Part shown: positions 34,104-44,387 of the stretch, piece by piece
Layout of the letters: each line of letters opens with the position of its first letter
Position numbering within the stretch: the first letter of the stretch is position 1
Origin: Ctenosaura bakeri
Taxonomy: Eukaryota > Chordata > Lepidosauria > Squamata > Iguanidae
Reading direction: 5' to 3'
DNA: 64,000 bases
NCBI GenBank assembly: GCA_948474755.1
Contig: CAOLHI010002162.1
Span: forward strand, 186,001 to 250,000
Made by a program: the position numbers and the translations under genes
Notes under the pieces: generated by a model
Seen by the model: only the letters and a program-made list of their open reading frames with translations
What the model was told of the DNA's origin: nothing
Database searches by the model: none

Positions 34104-34350
34104 CATTCTTTTATCCAGTTCAATACCTCTTGCCATTCTCTTTCAAAGCCCTGGATTGGCTTATTTTTAAGTGAGAAAGTTAACTTTTCTGTCGTTACCA
34201 TATCCAGGACTCTGAATTTCCATTCTCTTATATCAATATATTTTCCTTCTTTCCAATGTTGAGCATAAGTCAGTCTTGCTGCAGTTATTATATATAACAA
34301 TGTCTTTTGATGAGATCTTATTTCTCTTTGTTGCCCTAACATATTCAACT
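34104..34350 (-). mobile_element. L1 LINE ORF2 C-terminus
   Basis: The minus-strand frame reads LLYIITAARLTYAQHWKEGK and ends in a stop, matching the L1 ORF2 C-terminal block also seen at 50040-50110 (LLLYMVSAARVLYASRWKD). It ends about 220 bases before the NUBP2 terminal exon. Confidence 0.8.
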
Positions 34351-34573
34351 AATGGCTAATTTCAGTGAACTTTTCACCTGGCCACACTGGGGTTACCTTT
34401 TGGCCGATTTTTCAGCAAGGGTCTCTTCTTCCACATGGCTTCCAATATATTAGGTGGACTAGGGATGGGCACAGCTTTTGATGGTGTTGTGGTGTGTACA
34501 TTTACTATTTATGTCAGCTCTGCACTTCAAATCTCTCACCTTCTGCAATATGCAATTTTGTTCCCTCATATAG

Positions 34574-34719
34574 GTTGTGTGCCCTTGGACCCTCAGCTCA
34601 GTGAGTGTGTTGAAGAAGGCAGAGACTTCCTCCAGGAATTTCCCAAGAGCATGGCCTTCTCTGCACTAGCCAGCATTGCCCAGCATATTTTGACTGAGGC
34701 ATCCAGTTGCAGCTCCTGA
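34574..34719 (+). CDS. NUBP2: NUBP2, terminal coding exon with stop
   Basis: After a TTCCCTCATATAG acceptor, the exon completes the split glycine codon and encodes CVPLDPQLSECVEEGRDFLQ and then a C-terminal helix region ending in TEASSCSS and TGA. The VPLDP block is a hallmark of the C-terminal part of NUBP/MRP ATPases. Together the three exons in the window give about 109 residues, roughly the last 40% of a 271-residue family member. The intron before this exon is 28.8 kb and made largely of transposable elements. The gene runs tail to tail with IGFALS on the other strand. Confidence 0.95.
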
Positions 34720-34800
34720 CGTGGGAAACAAAGCAGGAGTTTACTCCCACAGTGCCTCCTTCTGGCATGGATAATTGCTCAACAAATCAAGGAAAGCAGC

Positions 34801-34806
34801 AATAAA
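34801..34806 (+). promoter_or_regulatory. candidate NUBP2 polyadenylation signal
   Basis: A canonical AATAAA lies 82 bases after the NUBP2 stop codon. This would give a very short 3' UTR. Nothing else confirms it; the next canonical signals further right are in repeat-like DNA. Confidence 0.45.
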
Positions 34807-34809
34807 TAT

Positions 34810-35655
34810 TGAAGGGATGCAGCTTGATCAAAGCAGCTTATCAGCAGCTCACTTTCCTTCCTGGATGAGCTGTAATGTCAGCAGTTTCAGGTGGCAGTAA
34901 CTTAGCGTAGTCAGTTCCTGTTACAGTCTGACAAATTCATTATTTTGGTGTTTTTTCCGCCATCGCACACAGCTGAATAGTACCAGTACTGAGTAGTACA
35001 GTTGGTACTCTTGATCTTCCCCTCCCTCAACCATCTTGCATTTGAAACATTAGGAAGTTGGTAGAGATATGCCTAGGATCACCCATCTGTTTGGTTGTTA
35101 TCTTTACAAAAGACTTACTCATCTGTGTCACTTGCAGCTCTGGACGTTTAATCATAACTCAGTTAATCATGACACCTATTAAACAGTATTTTGTTGCAGC
35201 CATAGTGTGTGCATGCTTGTCTCATCTTTTTTAGTTATGAATGAACAGTTAGTATTGGATCAATAACTAGGAACCCTGTGGTGCCTCACTGGTTATAAAT
35301 CAAAGCCAGTGTAGTGTGGCTCTTCCCATGTGTGGGGATTAATTGATTATACTGTGTAGCCGCTGTTTTGAATAACAACATGGTACATCTGAATGCACAA
35401 CAGAATCCACATTCATAGTGGCACAACTCCACTTTCATAATTGTAAACAATGCAGGCACCACTTACACCTGTGTACTTCACCAGCAGGATTTGGGTTCTG
35501 TGTTATCTAGTAAGTTATTTATCTTTTGTAAAATTCTCATTCATGTTCCACATAGATGAGAGTGTTGTGTTGACATAGATGTCCACATGGTCTTCCAGGC
35601 ATGAACATGTTTGTCACTTGAAAATTTGACCAGAAATTAAAAAAATAAATTTAAT
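34810..35655. other. DNA downstream of NUBP2, nothing recognised
   Basis: No repeat, frame or RNA gene is recognised between the candidate NUBP2 poly(A) signal and the CR1 piece. Confidence 0.45.
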
Positions 35656-35659
35656 CGAG

Positions 35660-36170
35660 ACTAATAAAAAATTCTACATTTAGGCCACAAACCTTGGGAT
35701 TATTGTTGATCATAAATTGAACATGAACCAGCAGTGTGATGCTGCAGCAAGGAAGATGGATGCTATTTTAACCTGCATTAACAGAAGAATAGTTTCCAAA
35801 TCAAGGAAATTAATAGTTCCACTATATTGAGCACTGGTCAGGCCTGATCTGGAGTACTGCATTAAGTTCTGGATATCTCATTTTAAGAAAGATATAGACA
35901 AGGTAGAGCAAGTTCAGAGAAGAGCGACAAGGATGATAAAAGGTATGGGGAACAAAACATATGAAGGCAAGTCAAGGGAGTTGGGCATATTCAATCTGGT
36001 GAAGAGAAACCTGAAGAGTGATATAACTACTCTTTATGTACTCTAAACAGAGTGACAGAGGGGAAGGTGCAAGTTTATTCTCTGCTGCCCCAGAGGGGAG
36101 AACCATGTCTTATCATTTGAAGAAGGGACATGATGAAAAATTTGTTCCTGTTCAGAAAACACACAGAATC
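35660..36170 (+). mobile_element. degraded CR1 LINE fragment
   Basis: Reads LGIIVDHKLNMNQQCDAAAR, then CINRRIVSKSRKLIVP and LVRPDLEYCIKFW in slightly broken frames, the CR1 RT C-terminal region. No 3' tail. It lies in the NUBP2-IGFALS intergenic gap. Confidence 0.75.
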
Positions 36171-36234
36171 TTTGCTTTTTCTGATGTTTGGCTCAAGTCT
36201 TTTCAAGCTCTGAAATGAATAACTCCTTTCAGAA

Positions 36235-36400
36235 ACATTCTATTGCATCTAGAGTCAGAGCTTGGAAAATTATCTTTTGTAGTGTGGTTCTTAGAATCCT
36301 CCTTCCAGTATGTTCATGGACCATGCTAGCTGGGCCATTCTAGGAGCTGCAGACCAAAATAGTATCTTTTCCAAGAATAATGACAAAAATACTCTGGCCG
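36235..36400. mobile_element. MITE-like DNA fragment
   Basis: Phrases TGTAGTGTGGTTCTTAGAAT and GCTGGGCCATTCTAGGAGCT followed by GCAGACCAAAATA recall a common non-autonomous hAT-like repeat of reptile genomes. Identification is by memory and weak. Confidence 0.3.
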
Positions 36401-36935
36401 GAACCCTTTTAGATGGTCCCAACTAGAACAGACAGATTCAATCAATTGTTGAGATAGATAAACTCAGTTGACTTAGCATATACATTCAGTTGATTCAGTT
36501 ACTCTGCTCTGATTGGCCCTACCCATAGCCTTCGATTTGTGCAATATAGACAACATCAATATTGCACATGTTCACTATATTGCATATGTTCACTTTTTGA
36601 GCAAACCATCTTTTGTGGGAAGGTGGCCTTGGGATGTCACTCAGATATGCAAGAAAAAGCTCTTTGTCACCAGCACAATGAACAGTAAAATGTTGAGTCA
36701 ATAGGAAGGAAATTTTGCTACTGTTTTGCTTGGCTACTTTTAATGATTGGCGTCAGTAATAAAAGCCATATTTCTTTCAAAAAGCAAAGAATGAGTTATA
36801 CTGACATTAGGCCTGCTTGACATTTCTATCACATGTAACATTGATTAATTGATTGTGGTTTAAAGCTGTGTACACCTTTTCCAAAGCAATGCACCAACAC
36901 CAAGCATGTTTAAAATAAATTGAGATATGACTCTG
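36400..36935. other. intergenic DNA, possible IGFALS 3' UTR side
   Basis: No frame is recognised. ATTAAA on the minus strand at 36738-36743 could serve IGFALS, but it is about 680 bases past the stop and unsupported otherwise. Confidence 0.3.
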
Positions 36936-36937
36936 TG

Positions 36938-37112
36938 GAGACTACTGGTATAGTGGTTTGAGCATTGAACTACCACCCTGGAGACCCTGCTTAGCCATGA
37001 AAACCCACTAAGTGACCTTGGGTGCATCACAAACTCTCAGCCCCCAGAAAACCTTGTGATAGGTTCTCTTTGGGTTTCCATATGACAGAAATGACTTAAA
37101 GACACACAACAA
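36938..37112 (+). mobile_element. tRNA-derived SINE
   Basis: CTACTGGTATAGTGGTTTGA (A box), CCTGGAGACCCTGCTTAGCC, ATGAAAACCCACTAAGTGAC and a tail ending ACACACAACAACAAA. It lies just past the 3' end of IGFALS coding sequence. Confidence 0.75.
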
Positions 37113-37422
37113 CAAAAATGATTGTATAGATCTGATAAATGTGGCCAAATAAAAAATGGTCTTTAGTTTTTAAGTTGCGCAAGACTCTTCATTATTTTTG
37201 CTGCTTAAATATATCAAAACACATCAAACCTCAAATACCAAAGCTTATTAAAATTTCCCCCCTTTATGACACCAAAAAATCAATAAAGAAATTTGATTGA
37301 TTTCGTATCTTGCTCAATTAAGAGAGAGTTAGTAAAACTGTAGGACCTAAGAGTTCATGCCAGCACCAATTACAGTATACAGAAAGCAGATCATCTGGGA
37401 GGAAGCACATGAATAATAGTAT

Positions 37423-39224
37423 TTAGCACTCTGTAAAATAACTTCCTTGGATGTCCCGCAGGTCAAGTCCTGCCACTTCCTCTGGGCTAATGCAAGTGAT
37501 ATTATTGTAGGTATACAGAGGAATATCCCCTTCTGTGATGGACTGCATGTACCGCAGGACCACACCAGGGTGCTGCAAGGCAAAGTCCCGTAGTCCTTTC
37601 AGGGAGCAATTGCACTGCCAGCTATTCCCTTCCAACCAAAGCTGAATGAGTGTAGGTGAAGGGTTTAGCCAGCCCAAGGGGAAAGTTCTCAGTGAATTGT
37701 TTCTCACGTTCAAATATTCCAGTTTTGAAAAGGAAGTGAAGACATTGGCATCCAGTGTTTCCAGACAGTTGTTGGAGAGGTCTAGCCAGGAAAGACGTTG
37801 AAGTGGGGCAAAGGCTTCAGGAGAGATTTCTTGCAATTGGTTAGAAGAAAGGAGAAGATATTCTAAATTCCTGAGGCCAGAAAACTGATTAGGAGAAAGT
37901 CGTCTCAGACAATTGTGCCTGAGGTCCAGGTCAAGGAGTTCATGCAAATTATTTAGGCTGTGCTCCTCAATCGTGGAGATCATATTGCGTTGCAAAAAGA
38001 GCCTCCGCAAGCTAGAAAGATTGGCGAACATCAGTGGTCTGATCCTACTAAGGCAGCTGTTTTCCAAGTGAAGACTGTGCAGTTGGTTAAGACCCCTGAA
38101 AGCAAAATCTGGAAGAGTCTTAAAGCAGTTCCCAGAAAGGTTCATAACAGCCACTTTAGAGAGCCCAATGAATGTTCCAGCCCTGATCTCTTCAATCTGA
38201 TTCTCATTGAGAGCAAGAACCTCCAGCTGATTTAATTTGTCAAACCCTCTTTCCAGCAAGTGTCGGATCTCATTGTTTCCTAGCTGTAGTTCCTCCAGGG
38301 ACTGGAGATCCTTGAATGTTTTTGGCCCCAGTCCTATGATGGAATTGCTGGAGACACGCAAGACACGCAGGCTTGAAAGACCTAGGAAGGTATCTTCAAA
38401 TAAAGTGGTTAGGCGGTTGTGAGACAGATCCAACCATCTCAGAGACTTCAAACCCACAAAGGCCCGTGGGGCAATGGCATTGATCTGGTTTTGATTCAAG
38501 TAGAGTTTCTGCAGCTTTTGAAGTCTGGAAAAGATGTTGCCTTTGATACCCTTGAGTGAATTCCCACTCAAGTCCAGTTCTCTCAGCTCATTGAGACTGA
38601 GGAACAGTTGATGTTGGAGATAGTGCAGTTTGTTACCAGCCAAAACTAGCTCCCTTAGATTGGGTAGATCATGAAAGACTTTGTCTGGTAGAACCACCAA
38701 GGAGTTCCATCCAAGGTTTAAGTACCAGAGGTTGGAAAGCCCAGCAAACACACCTTCTTCAATCTTGCTAAACTGGTTATTATTGAGCCGTAGGGAAACC
38801 AAGTTCTGCAGGTGCAGGAAGATGTTAGGTGTCAACAACTTTAGCCGGTTGCGTTCGAGAAACAAGGTGTACAATGCTTCCAAACCATGGAAACTATGCT
38901 GTTCAATACTTGACAAATGGTTGCCCTGAAGATTGAGAAATTCCAAGCTGGAGAGGTTTCTAAAAGCAAGAGCTGGCAAGGAAGTGAAATTGTTGCCATC
39001 CAGCCACAACATCTTCACCCCCCTAGGCAAATTTTCAGGCAGCTTTGTGAGCTTCTGCAAGCTGCACTGGATACTCAGCTCATCGTTCCATTCTTCATAA
39101 CTACAGCTGCATGGGCTAGGACACTTTTGGCTTTCAGGAGCGGTGTGTTCCTTGACAGCCTCTCCTTCAGGTTGCAGAGACCTGGCTGCCAATGCCCAGA
39201 TAAGTGTCAGCACCAATACCACTT
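37423..39224 (-). CDS. IGFALS: IGFALS, main coding exon (acid-labile subunit, LRR protein)
   Basis: The acid-labile subunit is a secreted liver glycoprotein that binds IGF/IGFBP-3 or -5 complexes in plasma and prolongs their half-life. The exon gives about 599 uninterrupted codons and stops at TAA (37423-37425). Seen in order (residues counted from 39222): a hydrophobic signal-peptide core (2-13), an LRR N-terminal cap with C34, C38, C40 and C53, about 19-20 leucine-rich repeats of 24 residues (for example [12 protein letters not shown] and [15 protein letters not shown]), and a C-terminal cap starting WQCNC and ending in a terminal Cys. Several N-glycosylation sequons are present (NFT, NLS, NCS, NIT). 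The first in-frame codon at 39222 is GTG, not ATG. An acceptor CTATCCACAG ends at 39225, so the exon opens with AA completing a split codon (phase 1). In mammals exon 1 encodes only about five signal-peptide residues plus one base, which fits. That exon was not located. Confidence 0.96.
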
Positions 39225-39236
39225 CTGTGGATAGAT
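39225..39236 (-). promoter_or_regulatory. IGFALS: splice acceptor of IGFALS exon 2
   Basis: On the minus strand the sequence reads TTTATTATCTATCCACAG and then AAGTGGTATTGG. A pyrimidine-leaning stretch and CAG meet the open frame in phase 1. This explains why the frame has no ATG at its start. Confidence 0.85.
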
Positions 39237-39404
39237 AATAAAACAGAAACCTGTAAAAATGGAGCAGTATTCATATTGCATGATTTGGTAAAACACTTCG
39301 GCTCCATCCAATGGAATCCTCACTTAGGCACTTAGCATCTTTTTGCATACTGCCACTAGCCAGTGATGGTGAGTTTTGGGATATTGGATAGTTCTCCAAT
39401 ATCC

Positions 39405-40062
39405 TTTTTGAGGGCAAGTTTGTGGAACATTTGATGATCTCTCAGCTCCATGGGTATGAAGTGGATTTTCTAGATCCATTTCAGTCTGGCTTCAGGCCTG
39501 ACTATGAGATGAAGGACAACTTTGGGCACTTGGTGGATGACCTACAAAGAAAACTAGATGGTATCCCCATTGGCTCTGCAGCACCTCTCAGAGGTTTTCA
39601 TTGCCATTTACCTCTTTGAGATGGGACTTGAAGACACTATTTTTCAGTTCTCTTTTGGAGGGGCAAACAAAGGTGGTGCTGTGGGATTCCTGTGGCCACA
39701 GCCTGTAGGATCCCTTAGTGCTCAGTTTTGTCCCCCATGCTATTCATCATCTACATGAAATTACTGATAAGAATTACCTGAATTTTTTTGGTGCTTCCCA
39801 GACCTTAGCTTTCCAAGGAAGCTGTCTCTGTGCTAAACCAGCATCTAGTGTTAGTAAATGACTGGATGACAGCAAACAGAGCTTAATCCAGAAAAGACAA
39901 ACGTGTTCTTGGTCAGTTGTACAACAGACCAGAGCACAGGGACTCATGATGGATTTGCACTTCACCAGAAATCTCAAGCTCACAGACTAGCCCATGTTTC
40001 AGTAGTGACCAGGAGTGTGTCCTGTGCTGGGAGCAGAATATAAATTAAATTAATGAATGAAC
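39405..40062 (+). mobile_element. degraded L2 LINE fragment, RT to 3' end
   Basis: Reads DFLDPFQSGFRPDYEMKDNF then LVDDLQRKLDG (L2 RT motif), and further right LNPEKTNVFLVS (the L2 motif LNxxKTEVLxV) and ends in TAAATTAAATTAATGAATGA, an L2-type 3' end. It lies 180 bases from the IGFALS exon 2 acceptor, in intron 1 or upstream DNA. Confidence 0.75.
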
Positions 40063-41509
40063 TAGATTATATTCTGTAAATTAAAAAACAAAGGGTCTAG
40101 TGACATTCAAAACCCCTCAAAAAACACTGACTGTGTGTGTAGAATAGAGCTTAGAGCTGGACATGGCACCCAGCTCTAGAATGACAAATCTCTCTCTGCC
40201 TCCACTTCTGCTTTTCCTGTATCAAGTGTCAAATCATAAACCCCATAGAAAAGAGTGCTGTCATCTTCCATTACAGTGTCTAAGGAATGAAGCTGCAGAA
40301 ATCCAAGTTGTTGAGGATTAAGGTAAAACAAAACGTCCCTCATTCCCACCCCCCAATTTAATTGGAAACTGAAGTGTTTCCAGATGATGCATTTATCATG
40401 ATTGCCTTGCCTCATACATGGACCAGATGAGGTCCAGATGACATTATCTTCCAGTTCTTACTCTCATATTGTTTCCAACAGTTTTCTGGTTTCTTCCATT
40501 TTTATTAAGAAGGAAAAGATGAAGCAGTTATGTGATTCTTTTTGCTTGGTAGAAATAAGGACCAACAGAAGCAGTATTATTATTTTTTTTACTATTATTT
40601 TTCACTAAGGCTACAGAGAACTCTATAGGCCTTCTGGAACTGAACTGTCAGAGAAAGGGCAGATTAACAATAGCAGAAGCAGCAGAATTTCTCTCTGTAT
40701 CACATAGTTATTCTATCCACATGGGAAATCCGTTACATGAAACTGACACCTGTGAGTCACTTACATCATACCTGTGTACTGTAAAGCTACACATGTAGTC
40801 AACTCATGGTTACACTACACTACACTACTTTTCCACTCAATATTGACATGATACAAATAATTGGATGTATTGCCAAATATATTTCTGCAATCTCAGTGAA
40901 TGGGCAACCATTCCATTTGCAGAACTCTGCTTACACAAGTGTGAACTGAATGTGGACATTATGCAATCACCAAAGAAATATAACCACATGCCTATACTAT
41001 CTCAAGATCATTGGATGATGAAGCTGCAGAACATATGGACAAATTGATGACATTAATTAGAAAAGACCCTTTGAGGGAAATAATTAATGGGAAAAGGTTA
41101 TAACATATCTAAGAGATTGGGTGGAGACATGCAACATTAAATTTTGAATAAAAAGATTAGATTTATTATTGTAGAACAATATCTTGAATCTATAAGAGTA
41201 TTCTACATTTAACATAAGTAGTAGAGAAATTACTTTATAAGTATAAATGTAATTTAAATTTTACATAGTTATCATATTAGACAGTTACAGTGATCATTTA
41301 CATATGGAAATTGATAGAATTTAGAGGAAGTATAACAACCTTTCATTAGTTTTTGTTTTCTAAGAAGCTAGAATATCTGACCTTATTATCACTTTTTGAT
41401 TTGTAGTTAGTGTGTTGGCTTAGTTAGTTGTTCAGTTGTTTAGATTAGTTTGTAGATCTGGTATTGTCTTGGTGTGCTGTTTCCCCAAATGTTATTTGTT
41501 AATTACACC

Positions 41510-41510
<1 letters not shown>
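40063..41510. other. IGFALS upstream/intron 1 DNA, exon 1 not located
   Basis: By position this should hold IGFALS intron 1 and perhaps its first exon and promoter. I looked for a minus-strand ATG, four codons, one base and GT and found no convincing case. No repeat is recognised. Confidence 0.4.
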
Positions 41511-41542
<32 letters not shown>

Positions 41543-41551
41543 TATACCTCC
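41510..41551. repeat. (CT)n-(CA)n microsatellite
   Basis: CTCTCTCTCTCTCTCTCTC is followed by ACACACACACACACATATAC at the presumed 5' edge of the L1 that starts near 41560. Confidence 0.9.
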
Positions 41552-41559
41552 ACATGCCT

Positions 41560-42090
41560 GGAGGCTGGGGAAGATGGCGACATGAGAGGTCTTCCTGCAA
41601 GCGAGCTGCTGCGGGACAATCAGTTTAGCAAAGTTAAAGAGGACCATCACTCTGATTCTTCTGATTCTTTTGGTCCAGGAAGAATCAACAGGATTGGGTT
41701 CTTTTTTCCACCCTTAGATTCCAATGTTGAAGCTACTTCGAAGGAATAAGGAATAGATTTTGGTAAGGAGTATGTTATGTTCGATCGAGACATGGAAGTG
41801 GCTGAGGGGGATTCAAGTGAAGGCCAACCTCACCAAATGATGCTGGCGATCAGCACCAAGCGCTACCAAAATTGGAAAACAGAGAGCCACGGCTCACTGT
41901 TAATTTTAAGATTGTAAATACTTTTCTGCCCCGGCAAAATTATTCAAAGTGTTTTTATCTTCTCTTCCACTGAGACCGGAGAAAGATCTCCAGCAATATT
42001 TTGGAAAGAGACTGTGCTTTGTATCTTCAAGCCTGATTTGGTCTTTTGGGCAAGAGATAGGAACCGACTGTTGGAGGTTCCAATGTCTAT
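41560..42090 (+). mobile_element. L1 LINE 5' region, part 1
   Basis: GGGGAAGATGGCGACATGAG resembles the start of lizard L1 5' UTRs. It is followed by a region without stable frames, then cut by the CR1 at 42091. Linking it to the L1 body at 45.9-50.8 kb is an inference. Confidence 0.45.
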
Positions 42091-43225
42091 CATAGAATCA
42101 TAGAATCATAGAATCATAGAAATTCAGAGTTGGAAGAGACCACACAGGCCATCCAGTCCAACCCCCTGCCATGCAGGAACACCGTCAAATCAATCCCGAC
42201 AGATGGCTATCAAGCCTCTGCTTAAAAACCTCCAAGGAAGGAGACTCCACTACACTCCGAGGCAGCAGATTCCACTGCCGGACAGCCCTGACTGTCAGGA
42301 AGTTCTTCCTGAGGTTCAGGTGGAATCTCCTTTCCTGCAGCTTGAATCCATTGCTCCTTGTTCTGGTCTCTGGAGCAGCAGAAAACAAGTCCCCTCCTTC
42401 CTCTACGTGGCATCCCTTCAAATATTTAAACATGGCTATCATGTCCCCTCTTAACCTCCTCTTCTGCAGACTAAACATACCCAGCTCTCTAAGTCTATCC
42501 TCATAGGGCTTGGCTTCCAGGCCTCTCACCATTTTGGTCGCCCTCCTCTGGACTTGCTCCAGCTTGTCAATATCCTTCTTGAATTGGGGTGCCCAGAACT
42601 GGACACAGTATTCAAGATGGGGTCTAACCAAAGCAGAGTAGAGTGGTACCAGTACCTCCCTCGATCTAGACACCATACTCCTATTGATGCAGCCAAGAAT
42701 TGCATTGGCTTTCTTGGCTGCCACATCACACTGCTGACTCATGTTCAGCTTGTGGTCTATGAAGACTCCTAGATCCCTTTCACACGTACTGCTATCCAGC
42801 CACGTGTCCCCCATCCTATATTTGTGGATTCCATTATTTCTGCCTAAGTGTAGGACCTTACATTTCTCTCTGTTGAATTTCATTTTGTTCGCCCTGGCCC
42901 AGCTCTCCAATCTATCCAGGTCATTTTGAATTTTGATCCTGTCCTCTGGCGTATTAGCAATCCCTCCCAATTTGGTGTCATCTGCAAATTTGATCAGCAT
43001 GCCCTCTATTCCTTCATCCAAGTCATTGATAAAAATATTGAACAGCACTGGGCCTAGGACAGAACCCTGTGGCACCCCGCTAGTCACTTCTCTCCAGGAC
43101 GAAAAGCAGCCATTCGTGATCACCCTTTGGGTTCGGTCGGTCAACCAATTACAAATCCAACTAACGGTAGCCCTGTCCAGTCCACATTTTACTAGCTTCA
43201 TTGCAAGAATGTCATATCACATCTA
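42091..43225 (-). mobile_element. CR1 LINE, 5'-truncated, long open RT frame
   Basis: A 338-codon open frame (43201-42185) encodes the CR1 RT C-terminal half: [20 protein letters not shown], the catalytic-site variant [49 protein letters not shown] and [20 protein letters not shown]. It ends in a CR1 tail of about four CATAGAAT-type units (42091-42119). It is the youngest-looking CR1 here, and lies within the L1 5' region. Confidence 0.95.
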
Positions 43226-43518
43226 TTACGTTTGAATTGTAAACAACGGTGAGACTTTTGTATAATTATCCAATATTAAATGGATCTTCTATTTTGTAAG
43301 AGTCCCAGACTCAATGTAGAAAAGTACCAACATTTGAGAGAGAGTGTTTTTCGTCTGTGACTGTGTCCATTGTAATGAACTAGAGGGTAATTAGCAAAGT
43401 GGGACTGTAACTATTTAATTATCTCTCGTCTCCTGTCTTCTGAGGATCAACTTAGAGAAATATATATTTTTATGTACTAATATTCTTATTTGTGACATTG
43501 GCAATATGCCTCTACCAG
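43226..43518 (+). mobile_element. L1 LINE 5' region, part 2
   Basis: About 290 bases between the CR1 and the solo LTR, taken as continuation of the L1 5' region by nesting. No coding text is visible. CCAG at 43515-43518 is the left target duplication of the LTR. Confidence 0.4.
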
Positions 43519-44387
43519 TGTTACCCTGTATTATGGGGGTCCCAGGAGGGGCGCCCAAATAACCAAACAACAACACAAGATGGGGAAATTAACTCGAGCA
43601 CTCTCTTAAACTAACGAGAAGCAGGATAACTCAGCAGGGATCTTGCAATCCTATGTTTACAGTGTCGGGTCAGAAGAGCAGTTAGACAAGTTTTAAAATA
43701 ACCAATTAATAACTTTATTAAAGGATAAACAACAAATAAGACACGACATGCACACAGCTAACTAAGAAATAGAAATGAGAGTTTTCAGGGGAAAATGAGT
43801 GATACGACAACTTATCTCGTAGTCCTGGAGAGAAGCGGAGGTTGCAGGGGAGGAAACTCAGCTGAGGGGATGACTTGCTGGACACAGTGGCAGCAGGGTT
43901 GGATGGAACTCAGGAGCGATCTGAGGAGCACTCGGAATCGGGGAGTTTTTGTAGGGTGGATTTTACCTACAGGCCATGCCATGCTTGGTGAGAACAAAGG
44001 AAATTTGGAGCTGGACAGAAGTGTGGGAAAAGGTCAGGTTCTACATGATGAACTTAGCGCTAGATGACAATATATGGCCAGTATGCAAATGGCCCAGCAT
44101 AAAGAGAGTGCCAGCTCTTGGCCGAGCGTCTTTGTGTAAAGTCGCACTTAAGCAAGGTGTGTCTGCAAGAAAATGGTCCCTGAAGCAACAGATAATCATT
44201 AAGCTGCCTGCCTAAATGGGGATTGGAATGTCCAACCATTAACAGCCACGTCTGATTACGTGCTTGTCCCGGTGGCCCTTGCAAACAGGTGGAGCAGGGT
44301 GGTAGAAAAGGTCAAGTGAAGGCCAAATAAGTTTGATATCAAGAGATATCTAGTGCTGTCACCGGGCATATCAGAACTGTGGTAACA
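43519..44387 (-). mobile_element. solo LTR, related copy 4, minus orientation (869 bp)
   Basis: On the plus strand it begins TGTTACCCTGTATTATGGGG and ends CAGAACTGTGGTAACA, flanked by CCAG on both sides (43515-43518, 44388-44391). Read on the minus strand it has the family's start (TGATATCAA and TTATTTGGCC), an AATAAAG near 43720, and the end block AATTTCCCCATCTTGTG. It is more diverged from copies 1-3 than they are from one another. No internal region remains. Confidence 0.85.

Noticed and set aside
36738..36743. ATTAAA on the minus strand as IGFALS poly(A) signal
   Set aside because: Too far and too weak to claim; a SINE lies between it and the stop codon. Noted only in the description.
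39220..39222. GTG as start codon of IGFALS
   Set aside because: Vertebrate nuclear genes do not normally start at GTG, and a splice acceptor lies two bases upstream in the phase expected from mammals.
37960..39234. Plus-strand open frames antisense to IGFALS
   Set aside because: They are shadows of the leucine-rich-repeat coding strand, with no start context or known domain.
40741..40815. ATGATGTAAGTG on the minus strand as IGFALS exon 1
   Set aside because: It would give only M and two bases before the donor, the wrong phase (2 instead of 1), and no signal-peptide residues.
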